64,000 bases of DNA from contig JALNYU010000010.1 of the NCBI GenBank assembly GCA_023229645.1, positions 80,705 to 144,704 on the forward strand, read 5' to 3'. Below the pieces are notes generated by a model. The model saw only the letters and a program-made list of their open reading frames with translations, was not told the origin of the DNA and did no database searches. The number at the start of each line of letters is the position of its first letter. The first letter of the stretch is position 1. The DNA comes from Nevskia sp. Lineage in GTDB: Bacteria > Pseudomonadota > Gammaproteobacteria > Nevskiales > Nevskiaceae. The translations under genes were made by a program, and so were the position numbers. Shown here one piece after another: positions 53,255-60,868 of the stretch.

Positions 53255-54541
53255 ATGTCGAAAATTATTGAAATAAAAGCACTGGAAATCATCGACTCGC
53301 GCGGGAACCCGACTGTCGAAGTAGAAGTTATCCTCGAAACCGGCTTCAGTGGCCGCGCCGCGGTGCCGTCTGGCGCCTCAACCGGCTCGCGCGAGGCGGT
53401 CGAACTGCGGGATGGCGATAAGAAGCGCTATCTCGGCAAGGGTGTGCGCAAAGCGGTTGCGAATGTCGAAACCGAATTGGCGAATGCCGTCGTCGGCCTC
53501 GACGTCCAAGATCAGTCGGCCTTGGATCAGGTGATGATTGATCTCGATGGCACTGAAAACAAATCCCGCCTGGGTGCCAACGCGCTGCTCGGCGTTTCTC
53601 TGGCCGCCGCGCACGCCGCCGCCGCCGAAAACGATCAGCCGCTGTTCCGTCACCTCGGTGGTTTGCAGGCGGATACCTTGCCGGTACCGATGATGAACGT
53701 CATCAACGGCGGCGCTCATGCCGACAACAACATCGACGTTCAAGAATTCATGATTTTGCCCACCGGCGCGGCGAGCTTTTCCGAAGCGCTGCGCTGTGGT
53801 GCCGAGATTTTCCATCAGCTCAAGAAAGTGCTGACGGCGCGCAAGCTCAGCACCGCGGTTGGCGATGAAGGTGGCTTCGCGCCGAATCTGCCGTCGAACG
53901 AAGCGGCGCTGCAGTGCCTGCTCGAAGCGATCGACGGCGCCGGTTACAAAGCCGGTAAAGACGTGTTCCTCGGCATGGATGTCGCGTCTAGCGAATTCTT
54001 CAAGAAAGGCAAATATCATCTCGAAGGCGAGGGCAAGCAGTTCTCAGCCGATGAATTCACCGACTACCTCGCCGGCCTCTGCGATAAATATCCGATTATC
54101 TCGGTTGAAGACGGCTGCGCTGAAGGTGACTGGAAAGGCTGGGCCCTGCTCACCCAAAAACTGGGCGACAAAGTGCAGCTGGTTGGCGATGATCTATTCG
54201 TCACCAACACCAAGATCCTCGCCGAGGGTATTTTGAAAGGCATCGCCAACTCGATTCTGATCAAGCCGAATCAAATCGGCACGCTCAGCGAAACGCTGGC
54301 TGCAATCCGCATGGCGACCGACGCCGGTTACAGCGCCGTGGTGTCGCATCGTTCCGGCGAAACCGAAGACGCGACGATTGCTGATATCGCCGTCGGCACC
54401 GCCGCAACGCAGATCAAAACCGGCTCGCTCTGCCGTTCCGACCGCATGGCGAAATACAACCAGCTGCTGCGTATCGAACGCATGCTCGGCAAGCGCGCGC
54501 GCTACCCAGGCTTGAGCGCATTCCCGGTCGAGCCGGCCTAG
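53255..54541 (+). CDS. eno: Enolase
   Basis: The product has 428 residues. IEIKALEIIDSRGNPTVEVEVIL, VPSGASTGSREAVELRDGD, PMMNVINGGAHADNNIDVQEFMILP, GDEGGFAPNLPSNEAAL, ISVEDGCAEGDWKGW, VQLVGDDLFVTN, LIKPNQIGTLSETL and VSHRSGETEDATIADIAVG carry all the metal-binding and catalytic residues. It interconverts 2-phosphoglycerate and PEP and is also a component of the RNA degradosome in many gammaproteobacteria. ftsB follows after 16 bp. Confidence 0.98.
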   Translation: MSKIIEIKALEIIDSRGNPTVEVEVILETGFSGRAAVPSGASTGSREAVELRDGDKKRYLGKGVRKAVANVETELANAVVGLDVQDQSALDQVMIDLDGTENKSRLGANALLGVSLAAAHAAAAENDQPLFRHLGGLQADTLPVPMMNVINGGAHADNNIDVQEFMILPTGAASFSEALRCGAEIFHQLKKVLTARKLSTAVGDEGGFAPNLPSNEAALQCLLEAIDGAGYKAGKDVFLGMDVASSEFFKKGKYHLEGEGKQFSADEFTDYLAGLCDKYPIISVEDGCAEGDWKGWALLTQKLGDKVQLVGDDLFVTNTKILAEGILKGIANSILIKPNQIGTLSETLAAIRMATDAGYSAVVSHRSGETEDATIADIAVGTAATQIKTGSLCRSDRMAKYNQLLRIERMLGKRARYPGLSAFPVEPA

Positions 54542-54557
54542 CTCGCACGGAGTGTGA

Positions 54558-54845
54558 TTGAAACGCCGCTTCGTGATCGGAGTGCTCAGCCTGATGCTCG
54601 CGGGCTTGCAGTATCGGCTGTGGGTCAGCGATGGCGGCGTCTTTGACGCCAGCCGCCAGAACGGCGTGCTACAGACGCAGGACGCGGAAAATACCCGGCT
54701 ACGACAACGTAATGCTGCGCTCGAAGCGGAAGTGGCCGATTTACGCACCGGTGGCGCGGCGATTGAAGCGCACGCGCGCAATACGCTCGGCATGATCCGT
54801 AAGGGCGAAACGTTTTATCTGGTCGTAGAGCCTAGCGCGCCGTGA
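54558..54845 (+). CDS. ftsB: Cell division protein FtsB
   Basis: The product has 95 residues and starts at a TTG. One membrane helix (FVIGVLSLMLAGLQYRLWV) is followed by a coiled coil (VLQTQDAENTRLRQRNAALEAEVADLR) and a short C-terminal EAHARNTLGMIRKGETFYLVVE. This is the single-pass FtsB of the FtsQLB complex, which activates septal peptidoglycan synthesis. Its place between eno and ispD is conserved. Confidence 0.94.
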   Translation: MKRRFVIGVLSLMLAGLQYRLWVSDGGVFDASRQNGVLQTQDAENTRLRQRNAALEAEVADLRTGGAAIEAHARNTLGMIRKGETFYLVVEPSAP

Positions 54846-54852
54846 ATCCAGC

Positions 54853-55575
54853 GTGCCGGTGATGAGCAAATCGTCACGCTATTGGGCCGTGCTGGTGTCG
54901 GCTGGCGGTAGCGCCCGCATGGGTATGAGCCGGCCGAAGCAATATTTGGCATTGCGTGGCCGGGCATTGCTTGAATGGAGTCTGGCGCCGTTTCTCAACA
55001 CCGGTTGGATCGACGGCATCGTGCTCGTGTTGGCGAAGGGCGACAGCGAATTCGCGAAACTGCCGATTGCGCGCCATCCAAAAATCTTGACTGCGACTGG
55101 CGGCGCGTCTCGCGCCGAATCGGTGCTGGCCGGCTTGAACGCCGTTGCCGCTGCGAGCGCAACGCTAAAAGCGCCGGTGTACACATTTGTGCACGATGGC
55201 GTGCGGCCTTGTCTGATCGCCGAAGACATCGAACGTTTACGTGACGACGCCAGCGACGATAACGGCGGCCTGCTGGCGGTACCAGTGCGGGAGCTGATCA
55301 AGCGCGAGAGCCGGGAGCGGGCGACTGAGACGCTGGGCCGAGCCGGCCTCTGGCGCGCGCAGAGCCCGCAGCTGTTCCGTTTAGATTTATTACGTACGGC
55401 GCTGGAGCGCGGCCTCGGCAATAACACCGTGGTCGATGATGAGGCGGCGTTGATGGAAGCAGCGGGTTACAAGCCGCTGTTAGTGCGCGGCCGCGAAAGC
55501 AACCTAAAAGTGATCTACCCAGAAGATTTGCCGCTGGCAGAATTCTGGCTTTCGCGGCAAGACTATGCGCGCTGA
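54853..55575 (+). CDS. ispD: 2-C-methyl-D-erythritol 4-phosphate cytidylyltransferase
   Basis: The product has 240 residues (GTG at 54853, or ATG at 54862 giving MSKSSRYWAV). The CTP-binding loop is VLVSAGGSARMGMSRPKQYLAL; then TATGGASRAESVLAGLNAV, FVHDGVRPC, and the terminal VDDEAALMEAAGYKPLLVRGRESNLKVIYPEDL. It attaches CMP to MEP in the non-mevalonate isoprenoid pathway. ispF, which usually follows or is fused, is not here; nadE starts 12 bp later. Confidence 0.96.
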   Translation: MPVMSKSSRYWAVLVSAGGSARMGMSRPKQYLALRGRALLEWSLAPFLNTGWIDGIVLVLAKGDSEFAKLPIARHPKILTATGGASRAESVLAGLNAVAAASATLKAPVYTFVHDGVRPCLIAEDIERLRDDASDDNGGLLAVPVRELIKRESRERATETLGRAGLWRAQSPQLFRLDLLRTALERGLGNNTVVDDEAALMEAAGYKPLLVRGRESNLKVIYPEDLPLAEFWLSRQDYAR

Positions 55576-55587
55576 AACGGGACGTTT

Positions 55588-57201
55588 ATGAAATCACTGA
55601 AACTAGCAGCCGCGCAGCTTAATCTCTGGGTTGGCGATGTCACTGGCAACGCGACGAAAATCATCGCTGCCGCACGCCGTGCCCGTAACGATCTCGGCGC
55701 CGAGCTGCTCGCCGCGCCAGAGCTAGCATTGCTCGGCTATCCGCCGGACGATTTGCTGCTGCGTTCGGCGCTGCCGTCGGTGATCGAAGCCGGGCTAGAG
55801 CGGATTCGCGCCGCATCGACCGGCATTCACATCGTTGTCGGCCATCCTGAATACACCCGTGATGGCATGTACAACGCGGCTTCTGTCTTCCGTGACGGCA
55901 CGTTGGTGGCGCGCGCGCGCAAGCAATTGCTGCCGAATTACGGTGTATTCGATGAGATGCGCCATTTTCTGCCGGGTCGCGATGGCGCCGCGGTGTTTAC
56001 CGTCGGCGACGTTAAAGTTGGCCTCTGCATTTGTGAAGACATTTGGGGGCCGGCACCTGCCGCGCAAGCAAAAGCGGCCGGCGCCGAACTGCTGCTGAAC
56101 ATCAACGCCTCGCCGTACAACGTCGGCAAGCCGGCGGAACGTCTGGCGGTGCTGCAGGCACGGGCACGCGAAACCGGCCTGCCGATCGTCTACGTCAACT
56201 GCGTCGGCGGGCAAGACGATTTGGTTTTCGACGGTGATTCCTCTGCGATCAGCGGCGATGGCCAGCTAACCTTCCACGCGCCGATGTTCGAAGAAGGGGT
56301 TTATCCGGTCACATTCGAATCCGGCGTGCCGCGTGGCGCCGTGCGGACCGAAATGCGGCAGGATGCCGAGATCTACACCGGTTTGGTCCGCGCCACGCGC
56401 GATTACGTTACCCGCAACGGGTTTCCGGGTGCGCTGCTCGGTTTGTCCGGCGGGATCGATTCTGCCTTGGTGGCAGCAATCGCTGCCGACGCGCTTGGGC
56501 CAGAGCGCGTTTGGGCGGTGTCGCTGCCGTCGCGCTATACCTTGGGGATGTCGAACGACGACGCCCGGATCCAAGCCGAGGCGCTGGGCATTCGCTACTC
56601 GGTGTTGCCAATTGAGCAGCCGTGTCAGGCGTTCACCACGACGCTAGCGCCGGAGTTTGGCGACAGGCCGATTGATATCACTGAGGAGAATATTCAGTCG
56701 CGCAGCCGTGGCGTGTTGTTGATGGCGCTGTCGAATAAGTTCGGCCATGTGGTTTTAACCACCGGCAATAAGAGCGAGATGGCCGTTGGTTACTCGACTT
56801 TATATGGCGACATGTGTGGCGGTTTCGCACCGATCAAAGATGTCTATAAACAGCGTGTTTATGCGCTTTCCAATTACCGCAATACGTTGTCGCCGGTGAT
56901 TCCGGAACGCGTAATCGTTCGTCCGCCGACGGCTGAATTACGGCCGGATCAGAAAGATTCCGATTCATTGCCGCCGTACGAGGTACTGGATCCGATTTTG
57001 GAGGCGTATATCGAGCGGAGTCTATCGATTCCGGAAATTGTTGCGATGGGGTTCGATGACGCCACGGTGCGCCGAGTGGCTGGGCTCGTTCGCCGTGCCG
57101 AATACAAGCGCCGGCAGGCGCCCCCAGGACCGAAAGTAACGCCTTGTGCGTTTGGTCGCGAACGGCGTTATCCGATTACGGCGGTCTACGGCGATTTCTA
57201 A
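55588..57201 (+). CDS. nadE: Glutamine-dependent NAD+ synthetase
   Basis: The product has 537 residues. The N-terminal nitrilase-type glutaminase domain has LLAAPELALLGYPPDDLLLR (Glu), ARKQLLPNYGVFDE (Lys) and VGLCICEDIWGPAPAA (Cys). The C-terminal synthetase has LGLSGGIDSALVAAIAADALG, LPSRYTLGMSNDDARIQAEALG and VVLTTGNKSEMAVGYSTLYGDMCGGFAPIKDVYK. It amidates deamido-NAD using ammonia channelled from glutamine. It is the last gene of the plus-strand run and converges with bamD across a terminator. Confidence 0.97.
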   Translation: MKSLKLAAAQLNLWVGDVTGNATKIIAAARRARNDLGAELLAAPELALLGYPPDDLLLRSALPSVIEAGLERIRAASTGIHIVVGHPEYTRDGMYNAASVFRDGTLVARARKQLLPNYGVFDEMRHFLPGRDGAAVFTVGDVKVGLCICEDIWGPAPAAQAKAAGAELLLNINASPYNVGKPAERLAVLQARARETGLPIVYVNCVGGQDDLVFDGDSSAISGDGQLTFHAPMFEEGVYPVTFESGVPRGAVRTEMRQDAEIYTGLVRATRDYVTRNGFPGALLGLSGGIDSALVAAIAADALGPERVWAVSLPSRYTLGMSNDDARIQAEALGIRYSVLPIEQPCQAFTTTLAPEFGDRPIDITEENIQSRSRGVLLMALSNKFGHVVLTTGNKSEMAVGYSTLYGDMCGGFAPIKDVYKQRVYALSNYRNTLSPVIPERVIVRPPTAELRPDQKDSDSLPPYEVLDPILEAYIERSLSIPEIVAMGFDDATVRRVAGLVRRAEYKRRQAPPGPKVTPCAFGRERRYPITAVYGDF

Positions 57202-57255
57202 ATACGCGTTCGCGCTGCCGCTAAACCGCGTTACGTGAACGGGTTTTATCCAACT

Positions 57256-57295
57256 GCAACCTAAAAGCTAGGCGTTGCCCGGCGTTTTAGGTTGC
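57256..57295. terminator. Bidirectional terminator between nadE and bamD
   Basis: GCAACCTAAAA (57256-57266) and TTTTAGGTTGC (57285-57295) are perfect 11-bp arms around 18 nt. The A/T runs at the loop side make it look alike from both strands. It lies in the 115-bp gap between the two convergent genes. Confidence 0.65.
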
Positions 57296-57316
57296 TGCGT
57301 AACGGGATGAATTCGC

Positions 57317-59074
57317 TTACTTCGCCGGCTGGCCATCGGGCGCGGGCTTAGCTGCGGCGTCAGGCGTTGCTTTTTTTTCGGCGTCGGCTGGATCGTCGTA
57401 ATCCAATGAAACGTTGAGGCCGGTACCGGACTTCTTCGCCGCCGCTTCTGCTTCTGCCGCCTCTTCGGCGCTGCGCGTGGTTACCGTTCCGCCGTCCTTC
57501 GTGTGGATCGTAAACGTTTTGCCGGAGCTAAAAACATCGCCTAGGCTCTCGAAAAAGCCTTTCTTCTTGGGTTCGGTCGTTGCCGCAGCGGCGTTGGCGG
57601 CTGCATCCGGTGTGGCTGCAGCAGCGGCAGGCGCGGCCGCTGCTACCGGCTTTTTCCCGCCAATCGTGTAGGTTTTATTCAGGAAATCGAGGGCGCCGCC
57701 CTTGCCGTCCTTGCTTTTTGCGCCTTCGGTACTCTGCACTGGACCATTGTCTGGCTTTGTGGTGGCAGGCGCTGCTGTTACTGGTTGTGCGGTCACAGCC
57801 GCTGCAGGGGCTGCTGCCGCTGGGGCCGCTGCAGGTGCCGCATCCTTCTTGCCGCCGACCGTGTAAGTCTTATTCAGGAAATCAAAGAATCCGCCCTTTT
57901 TCTTCGGCTCCGCCGCAGCGTCTGGCTGCGTTGCGGCAGCGGCCGGCGCGGCACCAGCGGCGGGCGTTTCAGTGGCCTTGGGCAACGTCACATTGATCAC
58001 GGTATCAGGCCCTGAGTAAGGCCCGGTGCCCAGCGATGGCGGCGCTGATGGATCAGGCGTTCCTGTGGTCGCATTAACCGTGTAGGTTTTGCCCAAGCTA
58101 TCGACAAACGATCCGACTTTGCCGAAAAAGCCTTTCGGCGGCTCAGCATTTTGCGTCGTTACCGTTCCCCCGGCTGCGCCGTTACCGGCGACAACATAGC
58201 GCGATTCAGTTTTGATGGCCGGCGCGTTGGCGGCCTTGATGCTCGCGGCGTTGCCTGCGACCAGATCGCGCACTTCGTCGGCCTGTGTCTTCAGCCCCAG
58301 ATTGGCGTAGCACTGCTGCAGCAGCAACAGGGCATCGGCAGTTGCAGGCGCGCCGGGGTATTCAAAGATGATGTTCTCCGCCCGTTTCGATGCCGCGACC
58401 CAGGCCCCGCGCTTGATGTAGAACTTAACCACCGTTAGTTCATGCGCAGCAATACGATTGCGTAAATACAACATGCGCTTACGAGCGTCGTTCGCATAAA
58501 CGCTAGTCGGGTATTTTTGTAGCAGTAACGCGAAGTCATCGTACGAGCGGCGCGCATTCAATGAATCCCGTTTATCCTTATCAACCGGCAGGAAGTCGAT
58601 AAAGCTATTGTCTCGATTGGAGTCGATCAGGCCCTTAACGTATTGCACGTAGTCAGCATGCGGGTGACGCGGATGCTCACGCAAGAAACGATCGGCAGCC
58701 GTAATCGCCTCATCGGACTTGAAGCTGCGATACTGCGCGTAGATTTTTTCCAGTTCCGCCTGTGTCGCGAAATCAGTGAACGGGTAACGCGTAACCAGTG
58801 CCGATAGGCGTTGCTCGGCGGTTTCATAGTCGCCGGTCGCCAGCAGGCCGTGCGCGGTGGTATAGGCGCGCAACGCTTCTTTATGCAGTTGGTCGTCGGA
58901 AACCGGGGCGCGGACCGCACCTGGGCCGTCGCTGCCTGGATTGAACGGATTATCCGGACGATCCGCTTTGTCGGCATGCGAGGCGCAGCCAGCGATAATT
59001 AGCGCCGCAGCGGCAAAACAGCTTAGGCGTGCGCGGCGCGCAAAAGCGGAATCGGAGATAAAACGTGTCGTCAT
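57317..59074 (-). CDS. bamD: BamD lipoprotein with a long repeat-bearing C-terminal extension
   Basis: The product has 585 residues; E. coli BamD has 245. A lipobox (IAGC, Cys30) follows the signal sequence. Residues ~60-275 are the BamD TPR region (GDYETAEQRLSALVTRYPFT, FLREHPRHPHADYVQYVKGL, YPTSVYANDARKRMLYLRNR, KFYIKRGAWVAASKRAENII). From ~280 on there is an Ala/Pro-rich extension with four spaced motifs: KGFF..GKTYTV (314-333), KGGFFDFLNKTYTV (393-406), KGGALDFLNKTYTI (458-471) and KGFF..GKTFTI (505-523). The sequence GGTVTT also occurs twice. BamD is the essential lipoprotein linking BamA and BamC in outer-membrane assembly; the role of the extension is unknown. It is divergent from rluD, the usual neighbour. 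Confidence 0.92.
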   Translation of the reverse strand: MTTRFISDSAFARRARLSCFAAAALIIAGCASHADKADRPDNPFNPGSDGPGAVRAPVSDDQLHKEALRAYTTAHGLLATGDYETAEQRLSALVTRYPFTDFATQAELEKIYAQYRSFKSDEAITAADRFLREHPRHPHADYVQYVKGLIDSNRDNSFIDFLPVDKDKRDSLNARRSYDDFALLLQKYPTSVYANDARKRMLYLRNRIAAHELTVVKFYIKRGAWVAASKRAENIIFEYPGAPATADALLLLQQCYANLGLKTQADEVRDLVAGNAASIKAANAPAIKTESRYVVAGNGAAGGTVTTQNAEPPKGFFGKVGSFVDSLGKTYTVNATTGTPDPSAPPSLGTGPYSGPDTVINVTLPKATETPAAGAAPAAAATQPDAAAEPKKKGGFFDFLNKTYTVGGKKDAAPAAAPAAAAPAAAVTAQPVTAAPATTKPDNGPVQSTEGAKSKDGKGGALDFLNKTYTIGGKKPVAAAAPAAAAATPDAAANAAAATTEPKKKGFFESLGDVFSSGKTFTIHTKDGGTVTTRSAEEAAEAEAAAKKSGTGLNVSLDYDDPADAEKKATPDAAAKPAPDGQPAK

Positions 59075-59137
59075 TACGCGGAGTCGGGCTTTGAATCCAG
59101 TATCGAGTATAGCCGATGGTCAACCGAGCAAGCCTGA

Positions 59138-60091
59138 ATGAGTATGACCTACGCTGAAAACGCGGTCGTCCCCGAGCATCTGCAAGGGGTCCGGCTCGAC
59201 GCCGCCGCCGCCCAGCTGTTTCCGGCGTATTCCCGTGCGCGTCTGCGCGCCTGGATTGAGGCGGGTGCGCTGAGCCTTAACGGCGCGACCATCGATAAAC
59301 CTCGGCAAGCCGTTGTTGTGGGTGATCAATTAAGCCTGCAGGTAGAAGAAGCGCCGCACCAGACCAACGCGGGCGCCGAGCCGATTCCGCTTGACGTGGT
59401 TTACGCCGATGATGACCTCGCCATACTTAACAAACCGGCTGGCCTCACGGTGCATCCGGGCGCTGGCCAAGCCGACGGCACGTTGCAGAACGCGCTGCTG
59501 CACCGATTCCCGCAAACCGAGCTGCTCCCGCGCGCCGGGCTGGTACATCGGCTCGATAAAGATACCTCGGGCCTATTGATCGTCGGTCTGAATCTCAGCG
59601 CTTATACCGCCCTGGTTGCGGCGATGGCAGCGCGCGAAATCAAGCGTGAATACGATGCCATCGTCAACGGCGCGGTAACCGCCGGCAATACGATTGATCT
59701 GCCGATTGGTCGCGATCCGCGCAATCGCCTGAAGATGGCGGTGCTTGAAGATGGCCGGCGCGCCGTGACGCACTATCGCGTGCAGCAGCGTTTCACGACC
59801 CACACCCATTTGCGCGTACGGCTCGAAACCGGGCGCACGCATCAGATCCGCGTCCATATGAGTCAGGCGCGGCACCCAATTGTCGGCGACGCCGTCTACG
59901 GCGGCCGCATCACCCGCGGCCGGAATATGGACGACGCGTTGCGGACCGCGCTAAACGCGTTTCCGCGCCAGGCGTTGCACGCCCGCGAGCTGAACCTGGA
60001 ACACCCCGACGACGGCCGGCCGCTGCAATTCACCGCCGAGCCGCCGGCCGATATGCAGCAGCTGCTGACGCTGTTGCAACAACATGGCTAG
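59138..60091 (+). CDS. rluD: 23S rRNA pseudouridine synthase RluD
   Basis: The product has 317 residues. An S4 domain (GVRLDAAAAQLFPAYSRARLRAWIEAGALSLNG) precedes the catalytic domain with DDLAILNKPAGLTVHPGAG, the catalytic Asp motif LVHRLDKDTSGLLIVG, and LETGRTHQIRVHMSQARHPIVGDAVYGGR. It makes pseudouridines in helix 69 of 23S rRNA. It is divergent from bamD and 6 bp before pgeF, as in E. coli (yfiO/rluD/yfiH). Confidence 0.96.
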   Translation: MSMTYAENAVVPEHLQGVRLDAAAAQLFPAYSRARLRAWIEAGALSLNGATIDKPRQAVVVGDQLSLQVEEAPHQTNAGAEPIPLDVVYADDDLAILNKPAGLTVHPGAGQADGTLQNALLHRFPQTELLPRAGLVHRLDKDTSGLLIVGLNLSAYTALVAAMAAREIKREYDAIVNGAVTAGNTIDLPIGRDPRNRLKMAVLEDGRRAVTHYRVQQRFTTHTHLRVRLETGRTHQIRVHMSQARHPIVGDAVYGGRITRGRNMDDALRTALNAFPRQALHARELNLEHPDDGRPLQFTAEPPADMQQLLTLLQQHG

Positions 60092-60097
60092 CGCGAA

Positions 60098-60847
60098 ATG
60101 AGCGTTTCTGCACCGCTTGCGCCGATCATCCCGGACTGGCCGGCGCCTGCGCGCGTGCGGGCGGCGTGCTCGACGCGCGAAGGCGGCGTCAGCGTCGGTG
60201 CTTATGCCGGCCTCAACATCGGCCGCAGCGGCGGCGATGAATCGGCGGCCGTCGATGAAAATCGTCGGCGCTTATTCAGCGCGTTGGCCTTGCCGCAGCC
60301 GCCGGAGTGGATCCATCAGGTGCACGGCAGTCGGGCAGTGCAGGTGCCGAGTACGCCACCCGAGCAAGACGCCGACGCCTGCTACACGCAGGTGCCTGGC
60401 GTCGTCTGCGCCGTGCAGGCGGCGGACTGCTTGCCGGTGCTGTTCTGCGATGACGACGCCACCGTCGTCGCTGCCGCGCACGCCGGCTGGCGCGGGCTGG
60501 CCGCTGGCGTGCTCGAAAACATGATTGCGGCGCTGCCGGTCGCCCCGCAGCGCCTATTGGCTTGGCTGGGGCCGGCGATTGGGCCAGAAGCGTTTGAAGT
60601 CGGCGAAGACGTGCGGCGGGCGTTTGTTGCTAGCGATCCCGCTGCCGCCAGCTGTTTCCGCGTCGGTAAGGCCGCCGACAAGTATTACGCGGATTTATTC
60701 GCGCTCGCCCGCAGCCGTCTCGCCGCCGCCGGCGTCAGCCGCGTTTACGGCGGCGGCATCAGCACCCATGCCGATCCCGCCCGCTTTTATTCCTATCGGC
60801 GCGATGGCGTTACCGGCCGCATGATCGCGCTGATCTGGCTGGCTTAG
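60098..60847 (+). CDS. pgeF: Peptidoglycan editing factor (multicopper-oxidase-like, YfiH)
   Basis: The product has 249 residues. RAACSTREGGVSVGAYAGLNIG, WIHQVHGSRAVQV, VCAVQAADCLPVLF (Cys), VVAAAHAGWRGLAAGVLENMI (His) and ISTHADPARFYSYRRDGVTGRMIALIWL form the DUF152/laccase-like signature with the Cys-His-His metal site. YfiH-type proteins remove mis-incorporated non-L-Ala residues from peptidoglycan precursors; others act on purine nucleosides. It is coupled to rluD. Confidence 0.94.
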   Translation: MSVSAPLAPIIPDWPAPARVRAACSTREGGVSVGAYAGLNIGRSGGDESAAVDENRRRLFSALALPQPPEWIHQVHGSRAVQVPSTPPEQDADACYTQVPGVVCAVQAADCLPVLFCDDDATVVAAAHAGWRGLAAGVLENMIAALPVAPQRLLAWLGPAIGPEAFEVGEDVRRAFVASDPAAASCFRVGKAADKYYADLFALARSRLAAAGVSRVYGGGISTHADPARFYSYRRDGVTGRMIALIWLA

Positions 60848-60868
60848 GCCTGCAATCAGCACGCCCAA

